Part shown: one piece after another, positions 35,701 to 45,600 of the stretch
Numbering within the stretch: position 1 is the first letter of the stretch
Layout of the letters: each line of letters begins with the position of its first letter
Notes under the pieces: model-generated
The model's database searches: none
What the model saw: the letters and a program-made list of their open reading frames with translations, nothing else
Told to the model about the DNA's origin: nothing
Program-made: the position numbers and the translations under genes
Assembly (NCBI RefSeq): GCF_051020985.1
Contig: NC_135006.1
Coordinates: 17,687,501-17,751,500 of the forward strand
Direction of reading: 5' to 3'
DNA: 64,000 nucleotides
Origin: Nomia melanderi
Taxonomy: Eukaryota; Arthropoda; Insecta; Hymenoptera; Halictidae

Positions 35701-36121
35701 ACATCACCAGCATGTCAGCGGTCGCCAGGCCGGTCAGTATCTTGTTGATAGGCGCGGTGACCATATTCTTCCTGGTGAGCACGACGATGTTCAGCATATT
35801 AGCCAGGGTGCCGAAGACGCAGACCATCAGCGCGACGTAGCCGTGGTAGTTCCGGTAGCCGACGGCCAGGTTCCTGACGGTGCCGTTGCAGTAGCAGCCG
35901 GTCGGCTCGCTGGCAGTTTTCTGCGCCGTCTGGTTGTCGTTGTCGAAGTAGTCGATCACGTACTTGATGTCCTCGTCGGTGATGTTGAACGTCCGGATCA
36001 GGTCGGTGTAATTGTCCAGCCGATTCATGGTCATGCGGCGCAGCAGGGACCTCAGTTGCAGCAGGGTTTCGTTCAGATGCACGTGGCGCCAGGTGTCCTC
36101 GTCGCGCGTGTGTCGCAGCAT
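17360..36121 (-). CDS. MsR: Myosuppressin receptor-like neuropeptide GPCR, complete, 4 exons
   Basis: Join on the minus strand: 36121-35529, 18573-18465, 18345-18161, 17768-17360; 1296 nt, 431 residues plus TGA. It is a rhodopsin-class receptor. The N-terminus (about 93 residues) has five N-glycosylation sequons (N17, N37, N46, N63, N79). TM1 is about 94-116, TM2 about 126-148 (LATADML, D136), TM3 about 163-190, TM4 about 213-233, TM5 about 264-290, TM6 about 338-362 (TEIPPG), TM7 about 378-397 (NFILY in place of NPxxY). The block FFRTCYHNFGELMDILALLNGAINFILYCSMSRQFRTTF (positions 367-405) and AIWRYIAIRFPQ after TM3 are typical of the dromyosuppressin (FLRFamide) receptor group; these receptors couple to inhibitory G proteins on gut and heart muscle. 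The start codon is the first ATG after an in-frame TGA 15 codons upstream. Related FMRFamide-type or sex-peptide/MIP receptors are the main alternatives. Confidence 0.85.
17839..17981. mobile_element. Composite TTAA element in the last MsR intron
   Basis: It starts with a family C left end (TTAACACTAGAACTACC, repeated imperfectly 27 nt later) and ends with GGCATTCAACGTGTTAA, the family M end also near 9610-9640. It fills much of the 392-nt intron between exons 3 and 4. Confidence 0.55.
18161..18345 (-). CDS. MsR: MsR-like receptor exon 3 (ECL2 and TM5)
   Basis: The acceptor is gaccgtcag ending at 18346, the donor AG|gtaatc at 18161/18160; 185 nt, phase 0 in and phase 2 out. It encodes extracellular loop 2 (NENGTVEIAYIVDTDYTQ, with one sequon) and TM5 (FWVLGVVMKLLPCVILTV). 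The loop has no cysteine. Confidence 0.9.
18465..18573 (-). CDS. MsR: MsR-like receptor exon 2 (TM4)
   Basis: The acceptor is ttaacgcag ending at 18574 and the donor is GGC|gtaagt at 18465/18464, 109 nt. Its first base joins the AG of exon 1 to make Arg198, giving IAIR-FPQNNSCC. It encodes intracellular loop 2 and TM4 (LALWSSFLASFVVCAPSY). The exact phase match across a 17-kb intron is the reason for joining it to exon 1. Confidence 0.87.
18646..18822 (+). mobile_element. Family H MITE (GTTGCAGGGAACCTGG ends)
   Basis: The left end is GTTGCAGGGAACCTGGCACT and the right end is GAGTGCCAAGTTCGCTGCAAC, inverted with few mismatches. Interior motifs ATTGGTC.GA.TCGAAGGCGC and CCCTATGACGTCAC are shared with 52104-52312 and 54778-54976. 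Confidence 0.75.
19357..19446 (+). mobile_element. Family C MITE, 3' fragment
   Basis: It contains AACCAGTCATTGTGACTGGT then ACGATAGTTCTAGTGTCAA, the family C right end with TTAA changed to TCAA. The left half is absent. Confidence 0.65.
20946..21035 (+). repeat. Interspersed repeat copy (see 55989-56080)
   Basis: GCAAGAGATC, TTCTTTT/CTCC..TTATTTAAGCAA and CGAT follow in order at both places, preceded by CTCGCAA/GTCGCAA. About 75-80% similar by eye over 90 nt. Confidence 0.5.
21560..21720. repeat. Trinucleotide-like AATAATGG simple repeat
   Basis: Irregular runs of TAATAATGGA, AGTAATAGA and GATAATAAT type units, with no coding or element structure. Confidence 0.5.
24733..25005. mobile_element. 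Foldback element with 62-nt inverted arms
   Basis: The arm 24733-24795 (AGCTAGCTTAGCTACC to TCTAGTGAAAC) pairs with 24941-25005; the central 35 nt TTTCACTC..CTAGTGAAAC differ at one or two positions. Between the arms, CAATTGTAATATTGTCCTTTC-type 21-mers are repeated in direct orientation (24795-24815 and 24917-24937). Confidence 0.8.
25718..25921 (+). mobile_element. TTAA-bounded MITE, family A
   Basis: The left end is TTAACCTTTGCACTCGAGAG and the right end is AAGTAAAGGGTTAA. The core ATTTGATTTGAC..GGTAAAAT..TTTAATATTGAACTATGTAT matches the copies at 1931 and 39333. Confidence 0.75.
27660..27926. repeat. 10-bp minisatellite (TTTGAATATT / TTTGAATGTT)
   Basis: About 26 tandem decamers, most homogeneous from 27790 to 27890. 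Because 10 is not a multiple of three, the minus strand stays open in two frames with a 10-residue repeat (IQIFKYSN...); these frames are an artefact of the array. Confidence 0.95.
29364..29561. mobile_element. Family O element (GAGTCGCTC ends)
   Basis: The left end is TTGAGTCGCTCGGAGGCC and the right end is GGCTCCGGAGCGACTCAA, near-perfect inverted ends of about 18 nt around 200 bp of AT-rich sequence. A second copy lies at 33666-33883. Confidence 0.65.
29772..29988 (+). mobile_element. TTAA-bounded MITE, family C (best copy)
   Basis: The left end is TTAACACTAGAACTAC and the right end is GTAGTTCTAGTGTTAA, a perfect 16-nt inverted repeat with TTAA on both sides. Before the right end lies the hairpin CCAGCTATTTCGACTGG. 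Confidence 0.85.
30602..30800 (-). mobile_element. Family C MITE, fragment
   Basis: TTAACACTAGAACCAGCAG then GACAGGTCAAAATG.TCCTGATTTC resembles the reverse complement of a family C right end. The distal border is unclear and 30800 is approximate. Confidence 0.4.
31721..32112 (-). mobile_element. Family A MITE (inverted core, enlarged)
   Basis: The left end is TTAACCCTTTGCACC and the right end is GCGCGAAGGGTTAA. The core (GTTTAATATTAAATGTCAAA, ATTTTGCTGTGTCGAA) is the reverse complement of the core at 39333-39527; the last 180 bases have no match in other copies, suggesting an insertion or a different right end. Confidence 0.65.
33666..33883. mobile_element. Family O element, second copy
   Basis: The left end is TAGTCGCTCAGAAGCTAAT and the right end is TTAGCTTCCGAGCGACT; inverted, same termini as 29364-29561. 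Confidence 0.6.
34283..34305. repeat. Solo family A terminus
   Basis: CTCGAGTGCAAAGGGTTAA with no matching left end within a few hundred bases upstream. Confidence 0.5.
34840..35335. repeat. Pyrimidine-rich 8-10-bp repeat array (CCCAATTT / CTCCCAAT)
   Basis: About 50 imperfect copies of CCCAATTT and CTCCCAAT. On the receptor's coding strand this reads as repeated ATTGGGAG, with GGG to GGGGG runs separated by 3-5 nt at 35292-35320. It ends about 190 nt inside the intron from the exon 1 donor. Confidence 0.9.
35529..36121 (-). CDS. MsR: MsR-like receptor exon 1 (N-terminus to TM3)
   Basis: The exon runs from ATG at 36121-36119 to the donor AG|gtgagt at 35529/35528, 593 nt, phase 2. It encodes the glycosylated N-terminus, TM1, TM2, TM3 and the WRYIAI segment. 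A downstream Met pair (M30, M32) could serve as an alternative start. The plus-strand open frame across this region is a GC-rich shadow. Confidence 0.88.
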
Positions 36122-37205
36122 GGCACTGTGTCCGATGATTGCATCGTTATCCTCGCTCCATCAATTATTTCCCTCGGTTCTATTATTCCACTTTCGTCAA
36201 TCTGCTTTCACATCTCCTCTGCACCTACCTCTGTCGCTTCCGCTCTTCAGAATCGTGGATTATTTATTCCAAAGCTCCATTAGAAATTCCACCCCAACAC
36301 CGAATCTATATCACTTCACCACTAATTAGGTCTCAGTTCCGCATCCCCTTACAACGACCTAACCTTCACATTCCCGAACAACACTCAACATCCACTCCAC
36401 GGATCTCAGAACAATCTCCAATCCTCTATTACGTCACTCGATCTTCCGCACTACAACCCCGAACAGTCCTCGACTTCCCTCTATTCCACCCTCAAGCGTT
36501 TTTTATCGCATCCGAGTTTCATAGGGTATTCCGCATCGATCCCCGTAACGTCCGATAACGATGCGAATCGTTCGATACACCGGGTCACGTTTTACGTGTC
36601 ACTCAATCCCCACAAAATTGCATTCCCGATCGACTTCCTCAGGGTCGAGCGTTATTCCTCCCAACGGCGACGCGAGTGTCGCGAATCCTGAAGTTCGTCG
36701 CGACTTACGACGCTTGGGGGATGCGTTTCGTTGGACGCGCGGCGATTAAAGCGGAACAACCCTCGGAAGTTCTCCCCGACGACGAGAGAGCAGCTCCCCT
36801 TGGCCTCGAGCGCGCGTTCAAGGTGAACCCTAGACCTTGAAGAACACCGGCAACTTCAGCGTCGCCCCGAGGTCGCTCGTGTTTCCAGCTCGTTTCCCTC
36901 CGGCCGATCCGCGCCGAGGATTTATTACCGGGGATCCGTTCCCGCCGGTTAGAATCATTCCGCTCTACTTCGCGACCCGGAAGAATCCTCGCGACCCCCT
37001 ACCCTCTCGCCTCCCGGAGATTGGACGGGAGACAGCCTGTTCCGCGGGCGAACCGCTTTTGATGTACGATATCGCTTTCGGTGATGCGGCTGGGAGCTAT
37101 CCGCCGGAATAGTTCCGGAAGTACTTCGCTGTTTTGAGGCACGAATGTTCGGGGGAGGAATCTCGTTCGTTGGACTTTCTTGTTGTGGCCGTTTCTCGAG
37201 ATGGA

Positions 37206-38000
37206 GGGAGGTTTAGTGCGGGTAGGGGGTCGAGTTGTTGATCGTTGTGTTGAACTGTGAGTGGCGATTTAGGACGATTTTGGAACGAGAAGGGGGAGAT
37301 GGTAGTGTGAGAGTGGTAAGAGTTTGAGGTGTTGTTGGACGTTACGTTGTGTGAGTATCAACTTGATTCGTTTTGTTGGAGCATGCGAATTTGGGACAAG
37401 AATGGGAAAGATTGTAGAATTGCGTGAGTTGTAAGGGTTCGAGTTGTTGATCGTTATGTTGAACTATGAGTGTCGATTTAGTTTTGTTGAAGTATTTAGA
37501 ACTAGTACAGGCAGATGGTAGTGTGAGAGTGATAAGAATTCGAGTTGTTATTGGATCGTTGCATGAGTATCAACTTGATTCGTTTTGTTGGAGCATGCGA
37601 ATTTCGGACAAGAATGGAGAAAGATTGTAGAATTGCGTGAGTTGTAAGGGTTCAAATTGTTGATCGTTATGTTGAACTATGAGTGTCAATTTAATTTTGT
37701 TGAAGTATTTGGAACAAGAATGGAGAGAGATGGTAGTGTAAGAGTGGCAAGAGTTTGAGTTGTTGGATCGTCACGTTGAACGAGTATCAATTTAATTTCT
37801 CATGTTGAAGCATGCGTATTCGGAACAAGAGTGCCTTGGTTCGAGTTGTCTCTGGATTATGTTAAACTATGAATGTCAATTTAGTTTTGTCGTAGTACTA
37901 ACAAGACTAGAAGGAGATCGTAGAATCGCGTGAGTGGCAAAAGTTCAAACACTCATTGTATCGCTACGTCGGAATACGAGTATCCGAAGCAAGAACAGAG
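37206..38000 (+). repeat. Dimeric tandem repeat, about 214-bp higher-order unit
   Basis: GAGTATCAACTTGATTCG, TTTTGTTGGAGCATGCGAAT and GAATTGCGTGAGTTGTAAGG recur at a 214-nt shift (about 37353 and 37567). Each unit is two related half-units of about 105 nt (GTTGGAGCATGCG versus GTTGAAGTATTTG). Copies decay towards 38000. Confidence 0.85.
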
Positions 38001-39332
38001 AAAGATCGCAGCGTAATCGAAATTCAATCTGCCATCGAACTTTAACGTCCCGCCAACGCAGAAACGTTCAAACAAACAGAAGATCGTACTGCCATACAAC
38101 TTACAGCACTTCAAACTCCCATCGAGCACCAAAGTTCACTCTAAAACCAAAATACAGACTTCTACCACCGCAAAATCGAACTACAAACCGTCTCACGCAA
38201 CGCGATACAGCCGACTACAACTCCAAATAAAACACCATCAAATCTACCACCGAATTACACACTAATTACCGCACAAGTAATCCTACGCGTGAGATCACCG
38301 AACTAAATGAATCGTCGCACCGGTCCGAGCGTCTCCAATCAGCATCCAGCAGAAAGGGCCTCAATCAAACCCGAAGACAAACAGAGCTACATCCCCAGAA
38401 ACCGCGGCGGCAATACCAAGCAACTTGTTGATTGGAATACGAGGGGGCGGGAAATCAGGTGCATTCTTCTGGAAACAACCCTCCGGCGTCCGTGCGTCCA
38501 GTTCATTCCTCGTCGGCCGAGGGACATCGAGGGCGAAAGGAATCGAGATCGTTTCCCTGGCTACCGATCTTCCTGACCCGCGATGCCGTCTGCCCTTCGC
38601 GGGGGATAATCCCTCGGGACACGATCGACGCGTCAGAGACAATTCCTGACGGATCGAGGCGCGTCCCCATTGTCCTGGAATCGATTCCGCAGCTCGACCT
38701 CGCGCCCTCGCCACGCAGGTGTGCGGGAGACCGTCTCTAGACGCCGAGCGTCCCCCTCTCTATCCAATCGGCTCGAGATTACGGTGTTTCGGGGTTGAAC
38801 AGCCCCGCTGCGTATCCAGTTCCACGGCGCGCCGGGAAGTTCGCTGGGAACCTGGACTTCCCCTCTGGGACGGGACCTGGAAAAGATTGTTTACGTTCGA
38901 TCAGCCTCTGTCGCGGGAAATACTAATAAGATATGGCGGACGGGGATGAGGCTCGCTACAGGTGGATCTCGATTGCTCGGGAGATTTATTCTCTGGTAGC
39001 TGATCTGCTTCGAGGGGACTCCGGCGGTTTCGTGATTTTTTGGTTCTTTTCGGTTCGGAGATCGAGGCTGGACCTCTGCGCTTTGCTCTCGGTTTAGAGG
39101 GATCGAGGGCAATTGTGATAAAAAGCTTGATTGCTCTGAGGACTCTGATGATGAGGGATTTTGATGAAACTTACGTAGAATAGTTGTCAAGGGAATGGAC
39201 GAGTATGAGTTGAAATTTATTACAGTTGAGGGTTGCTAGTTTGTTTTTTTATAAATATGGAATTAGGGGTAGACGAGTAAGTTTCGTCGACATGCGTGTG
39301 CTGGTTGAAAAGGTTCTTGGTTGACTGATTAT

Positions 39333-39527
39333 TTAACCCTTTGGCCTCTTAGTCGCCAATTTATTTGACACAGCAAAATTATAGAGTTTGACATTTAATA
39401 TTAAACTTTGTACAATGCATTGACATGTGAAATATTGAAATAAAACAGCCTCTTTCTTTAATTTATGTGCGATTTCTCGTTAAGTCAGTTTGAAAGAATG
39501 AAAAATTTCTGGGGTGCGAAGGGTTAA
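39333..39527 (+). mobile_element. TTAA-bounded MITE, family A (good copy)
   Basis: The left end is TTAACCCTTTGGCCTC, the right end GGGGTGCGAAGGGTTAA. Its core has TTTGACACAGCAAAATTATA, the palindromic TTTAATATTAAA and TCTCGTTAAGTCAGTTTGA. Confidence 0.8.
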
Positions 39528-40289
39528 GGGTCTACTGTTCGACAATGCAGTTGAATATACAACCAATCAAAACTATAGAACTGTAACGTAGTGAAATACT
39601 CAAAATAGTAGGTGTTTGCATTTTGGCGTAGAGGGTTTGATAAAGTAGAGCCGTAGATCTCTGCGCTTCGCGTTCGGCTCGGAGGATTTTGTAAAACAAA
39701 CACCGCCGCATTTTGTTCTGGATTTAGAGGAAGCTGTAAAGTAGAAAGATATTTGTGTTTCATTTCGGATTTAAACGAGTATACAAACTAGAAGTATCGT
39801 CACTATGTTGTGTTTTTCGAAGATGTCATAGAACAGAAGCGCGGAAGTACGTGCTCCTTTTTGGATTTTCGCTGTTTCATGAAATAAAAACATGGAAGTT
39901 ATTTTTTATTTCGGATATAGTCTTTCCCGCATACTCGCTAAAAGGCAACCGAGTCCTCTCCGCTCAAAGTAGCAGATTTTTCATTTAAAACCGGCAGCGT
40001 CGCTATTGTTCCACTCGAAATTCCGGGCTACACGCGGATTTTATAATCAGGTGGTTAAGAACGGCCCGCTTCTTCCATATATTCCGCGGAAAGCCTGTGT
40101 ACCGAACGGTTGCGGGCGTACGCCTCGGGCTTCCGTGTTTTATTTTGCATTTACAGGGCTGCCGTGCGGTTATCGGAAAAAATTCGTTTCCTCTCCCGAC
40201 ACGGAAGTCCGTTTAATTAAAAAGCCGATATGGCTGCCGCGGCTCGCTCTGAAATTAGCAACGGCAGGATCGTTTCGGAGAAGAGAGAT

Positions 40290-40345
40290 CTTAACGCTAG
40301 ATTTACGGGACGAGACAATTGGACGCGTATTGAATTTTATTAACA
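40290..40345 (+). repeat. Family N fragment (TTAACGCTAGATTTACGG)
   Basis: It begins TTAACGCTAGATTTACGG and ends ATTGAATTTTATTAAC. Related starts are at 41384 (TTAACGTTAGATTTACGG) and a related segment at 15311-15362 (AACGCTAGCTTCGCGGGACG, ATTGAATTTTATAA). Confidence 0.45.
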
Positions 40346-40758
40346 TTTTGGTTGATTGTCCCATTGGTCTACCTTCAAACTTCTGATTTATACTTTCTTA
40401 CTTTCTTCTAATTGTGACTTTTAATATCAACGAATAATGTGATCTAATACTAATACAATTCTATAATTTCTAATACAAAATTAATATAATATTCTATATA
40501 ATATTATATTATTATTCTAATATTTCTTTTATTCATGTTTGTGAGGTTTGGAGATAGAGACTGTTGTAATGGTTTTATATGCGATATAGAAACTATCTTT
40601 TGTCAATAGTTTGTATAGAGATGCGTTGTATATTGACAATAAACCTTTAGTTCGAACGAGTATTTCTCACTTTTCAATTCAAATAACATTGACATTGCTG
40701 TTTCGAATCGCGAAATCATCTGTCCAAGTTTCACGAAAAAGACAAAGGAATATATAAA

Positions 40759-40883
40759 TTTAGAGTTGTGTTATTATTCATTTATATTAGAAATTATAGA
40801 ATTGCATTAGTATTAATTTATGTTAGAAAATGCGAAGTATTTCTATCGAAAAGCTTCACAGCTCAAAAAGCTAGCAAAAGATA
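40759..40883 (+). repeat. Direct repeat copy 1
   Basis: 125 nt nearly identical to 41653-41776: GTTGTGTTATTATTCATTTA, TTAATTTATGTTAGAAAA, GCGAAGTATTT and AAAAGCTTCA.AGCTCAAA. Confidence 0.85.
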
Positions 40884-41489
40884 TAATAATATAATTTACA
40901 AAAACACAACGTTTCGATAGCAGATCAATGATTTCCGCTGCGCCCTCGCGTGTTCGTTCGAAAATCGAAATAACCGGTTCCTCCGGTGGCCGATATTTTC
41001 GAAAATATTTCGTCGCGCGGTCCGTCCGTGATCCCATAGCGTTGACTTTCCGGAAAGCAAATAAAAATTCGGGGACAGTGGGACACGGAAGAAACGCTAC
41101 GTGCCCGGCGGGCAGTTTCGCGCGACGTGTTCGGCAAAGGATTAATCCGTTTCGCCGACGGAATGCTTCCAATTTAGAATTCGCCCGTGGCGCGACCGTT
41201 CCGAAACTTTTAATTAAAAAGACCGCCGCGTCAAGACGACGAGAAAGAGACGAGTCCTTACGTCGGGAAAAATTGATGCGGAGTCTCTTCGAGCGTGAAA
41301 TTGACGGGTGCGAGTTAGGGAATCGCTGAACGAGGAGGACATTTTAATTAATCGGCGACCCGTGAATGAAATGCTTTCGGTATTAACGTTAGATTTACGG
41401 ACATTTGATGTAGTTTGTTCTATCGTTCTGTAGAATATCGGGAAATACCGAGAACTGGAAGTTCAGAGTTGTAAAATTATGGAAATTAT

Positions 41490-41730
41490 AGAATTATGGT
41501 AGTAATTTATGTTAGAAAATTTAGTTGTGTTATTATTAATTTATATTAGGAATTATAGAATTGCATTAGTATTAAGTTATGTTAGAAGATGGAGAATTAT
41601 GATATTATTTATATTAGAAATTATAGAATTATAGTAGTAATTTATGCTAGAAAATTTAGTTGTGTTATTATTCATTTATATTAGAAATGATAGAATTATA
41701 TTGCTATTAATTTATGTTAGAAAACGCGAA
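41490..41730 (+). repeat. AT-rich tandem repeat, about 65-70-bp unit
   Basis: TTTATGTTAGAA / TTTATGCTAGAA begins at about 41506, 41576, 41641 and 41712, each followed by similar sequence (TTATATTAGAAATTATAGAAT). The last unit runs into direct repeat copy 2. Confidence 0.8.
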
Positions 41731-41776
41731 GTATTTCCATCGAAAAGCTTCAGAGCTCAAAAGGCTAGCAAAAGAT
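41653..41776 (+). repeat. Direct repeat copy 2
   Basis: See 40759-40883; about 93% identical by eye, 895 bp downstream, same orientation. Confidence 0.85.
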
Positions 41777-42429
41777 CTCCAAATCATGAAGTTGAAGCAG
41801 TAGTTCGACCCGACAATCAAAACTCCCCGTTTATCCGAGCAGTAATACGGAAACAGCTCGAAACCGTGCAGAGACAAAGTCACAAATGAATAGTCAGCCA
41901 CACCTGCGTCCCGATACTCGGCGCGATTTCCCCAGTTCAGCTGAATCTTTGAAACAGACGCGGAACTAATATCCAATACTCGGCCGGGAAACTTACGCCA
42001 GCGAGCGAGGATGCCGAGCGAAGAGCCAAATCCTCCGGGATCCTTTTTTTCGCGGAGGTTTCCGCGTCGAAGGAACGGTGTATGAAGGAACTCGCCAGCG
42101 AAAAGGATAAACTTTCGAGCTGCACTCTCTTTGTCATCTATAAAAATGCCCCGGAATCCTTCCGTCGAAGAGAAGACTGAGCGGACTACCCGACTTCACG
42201 ATATTTTTATGTTTAAACTTCTGAGCCGCTGGTTCTCTTCATAACGGGGCTGCTTTTGTCGGCTCTTCTCGGGACGAAGATTTACGGGGAGGGATCAGTC
42301 CCGGAGGTACATCGCTATACTTTTACTCGGAGGATGTTTGCATTCCTTCGGGGCGAAGACGCCGCCCCGTGCATACCTAATTAGATCCAGATTAATCTTA
42401 GACGTTCATTTGCACGCTCGGCGCCTTTG

Positions 42430-42680
42430 TTAACCCTTTGCGGTAAACTGTCTAATATCGCTGGACACATTCCATTGACGTTCTTGCAGTTGCAATTCAC
42501 GTAGGAAATTGTTTTGAGATACTATACGTTGATTAATTTCAAAATATAATTTTTCATAAGCAAATAAATGAATTCGTTACAATTGTGTTCTTTTCATTTA
42601 TTCGAATTGACTTATTTCGATTTATAAATTGGGTCTGTCTACTAGTTCTCTAATGGAATCAATGGACTGCAAAGGGTTAA
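42430..42680. mobile_element. TTAA-bounded MITE, family A
   Basis: The left end is TTAACCCTTTGCGGT and the right end is ACTGCAAAGGGTTAA; both TTAA sites are intact. The 220-bp interior is AT-rich and not shared with the 39333 copy. Confidence 0.7.
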
Positions 42681-45600
42681 TGGTACCTGGAGCCTAGATT
42701 CACTTCGAACGAATGATTTACGATGGAAGAAATGTTATTTAATCGTGACTTGAAATAATAGAATGATAGCTAATTTTCAGAAAACTAAATTGTGATGGCA
42801 ATTTTCAAGAAAAACTCAGATATATTGTTATGTAATATGTTTTAAATAGACAATCAATTCGAATCAAATTTTATATTTTCTTTAATACTATGGTAATTAG
42901 CAAAGTTGCATAGCTAAGTGTCTTCATATAAAAACGAGATTTCTCGTTACCAGTACGCAATGTAAGTAGTGATTATCAGTCGTTTTGCGAGGACTATAAT
43001 CCAATGAATAATAATGAATAGCAACGAATAATAAATAAATACACTGGATAATTGCTACACTCATCGAGACCCATACGTTGCAATCATCCAGTGTTCGCTG
43101 TAATAATCAAGCATAATGTTACATTATCTTGTTAGTCGCGCCGTGCACGGCCCTGCAGTATTTTCTCGTCGGATATTCAGATTGCGTTTCCGGAACGATT
43201 AAATAATTGTTCACCGCAGTTGCTCACGGAGGCAAGAAGCAGCGGGATCGCGCATCGGACCGGAAATGGCGGCGCGCGTCAGTTAACAACATTCGCTGCA
43301 TTATTCCATCGCTTTCCACGAGCGAAGGTGCGACTCGCAACGTTCCGCCGAAACGTTACGACGAACCCGCTCACTGGAAACACAAACGGAAGCAGTTCAA
43401 TCTCGAGCATCCTCAAGATGGATGCGCGTTGCCCTCGCTTCCGACGAAATCCCTCGGAGCCGCCGCGCATTCGGAACGAGGAGTTACAAGCATGGAGCTC
43501 GATAACGGAAAATGTAACCCAACTCAAAATTCTGACTTCCACTCGGGTCTTCTCTGACCCTTCTTCCCGTTACAGAATGAAATCCATTTCTGAAGCTTGA
43601 ACGAAATAATTTCTTAAGAGAACTTCGTAAACTCGATAAGAATGATAGGAATGTAAGAAATGTGAAATGCAGATGACAGAGTGGAATCTTAATTACTGAT
43701 AGAATCTAGCGTCAAGGTTTCAAGAAGAGGAGCAACTTTTTGATGAGCTGAAGATGTGCAGTTTGAAGCGCAGACTATCAAAAATTCAGAATACTCTCCG
43801 AGGGCATCGAGTTTCAAGGATCACGGGAAGGAAGCAAGGTTTCGTTCAAGGAAATCAGAGAAGCTACGACGGCACGGTCGAGATTAAAAGAAGCTCCGAA
43901 GTTAGGAGACTAATCAGCCGGCTTAATAATACAATTTTAATGCCGACTTCGAGGCTACAGAGCGGGTCACGTTCATTCGCGCTCCCCGAATTTCCGTTGC
44001 GAGGCGGATGAAACTGTTTTCCCGCTGCGCCGGGAGCGCATTACTTCCCGAAGACGATGACTTTAATCCTCTTTTCTTCTCCAGAACAAAAGCGGCGCAT
44101 TTTCACGCCAGAATTCAATGCGGAGGGGAACAAACGTGCTCGAGGGAAAGTGTTTGACGCATCAATGGCACAAATGGTTCGGCTTTTCCGCGGAGCCACT
44201 TCGAAATCCTCCTGTTGTACATTCAGCGGAATTCCTTTCAACTCGATACTCGATGTCTTTCTTTATAACTCGATGTAAACACTCGCGTTAATTTAATCGC
44301 GAACAAACGTAAGAGTTTTCGTAACGAAATCTCGCATTGAACAGTCGTTAAATTATAAGCATCTCGCGAAGCTTACGTCGTAGGTGTTAAATGTTATAAC
44401 ATTGCCACGCGTGAAGGATAATTGTTTCGCGCAGACCTTTTCAGTAAGGAAATTGATGAGTTCCAATGGATTACCAGCGAAACGCACCATTATTTTCTCG
44501 GTAATGCAGACAAAGCACCAAACGAGGCGAAGCAGATTAACCGACGCGTCTCGTTTAAGTATTTTATAAGGCTGTTCGACGGAACGCGAATTTATGTGCT
44601 CCCAGAACAACCCGCGAAACATAACTCTCGTAATTAGTATGGTCGATCGCGGACGGTAGTTTACATGAAACTTTAATTCGTGACAAATCGACCGCTTAAT
44701 CTTGTTACGCGGTAGAGCGCGCGGCTCGCGGCCGGCGGGGCCGTTCCCGAGCCGCCATCTTGACGCTAAAGGAAACACCGCGAGGCACGTGATCTCGTTC
44801 CCGCGCGAAACAACCGACCGCCTCTTTCTCAGCGTTCTTTTTCGTGAGTTTACGTTATTCAGTAGGAAATGGTCGACTGATAATTGCAGAGAAATTAAAC
44901 CAGTCGCGTTTCCATTTGCATTCGCTCGTTTCTCGGCGATCGAAAGGGTCCCGAAGCTTCTAAATTCCTCCCAGCAAGTTTAAAGCGGCCGAATTTTCCG
45001 TGGCGACGTTGAAGTCAATTTAAACGGCAGTGGCTGTACGAAAGTTAACGGTCGGCAGACAGAAGTTCCGTTTAACCGGATTGAACGGCTCCCGGAAGCG
45101 TTCGCGAATTCGATTCCTGGCGTGCGATCGAGCACGTCGGCCATTTCACGGTCGTCGGACGACAGATTCACCGCGAGAAACTTCGCCGGCGGGAAACTTC
45201 GGAGATTCCGGTTTTTATAGTCGGTAATGTGCAGCGAAACAGGAGTCCGAACTTCAATCCCGAATATCCCTTTAAGGAAATTGCTCGATGGCGAACGAGG
45301 ACCAACGGAGTCTCTTGTATTTTATATAAAAGTTTTAATCCCGGCGAACTTCCGCGAAGTTATCCATCTTTATTTTCTCCCGCGGAGAGTCCGAGGAGAG
45401 CCCGGGGCTCGTGGATCTGATAAATCCTTATCCAATTTTTCATGTCTCGGACAAAACGTCCACTTAGAGTCGGCAACGGAAGTATCCGAACAGCGTGGCA
45501 GCAGATAAATTGTCATTAAAACAATAGTGCACCGTATATTGCTATTTATTGCGATAAGTTCCGTTCGTGGTAGGTGTACAGATACACGCAATAAAATTAA

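Larger units (their letters stand above)
36122..43200. other. Upstream flank of the MsR-like gene and non-coding DNA
   Basis: No gene supported. The promoter and any 5' UTR exon of the receptor should lie near its start, but I see no decisive TATA or initiator. It holds a dimeric tandem array (37206-38000), family A elements (39333-39527, 42430-42680), a duplicated segment (40759/41653) and an AT-rich tandem repeat (41490-41730). The open frames at 36837-37112, 38307-38740 and 40928-41329 are GC-rich shadows. Confidence 0.55.

Noticed and set aside
35585..36283. 232-codon plus-strand frame over receptor exon 1
   Set aside because: Antisense shadow of the GC-rich receptor exon; biased composition, no family match.
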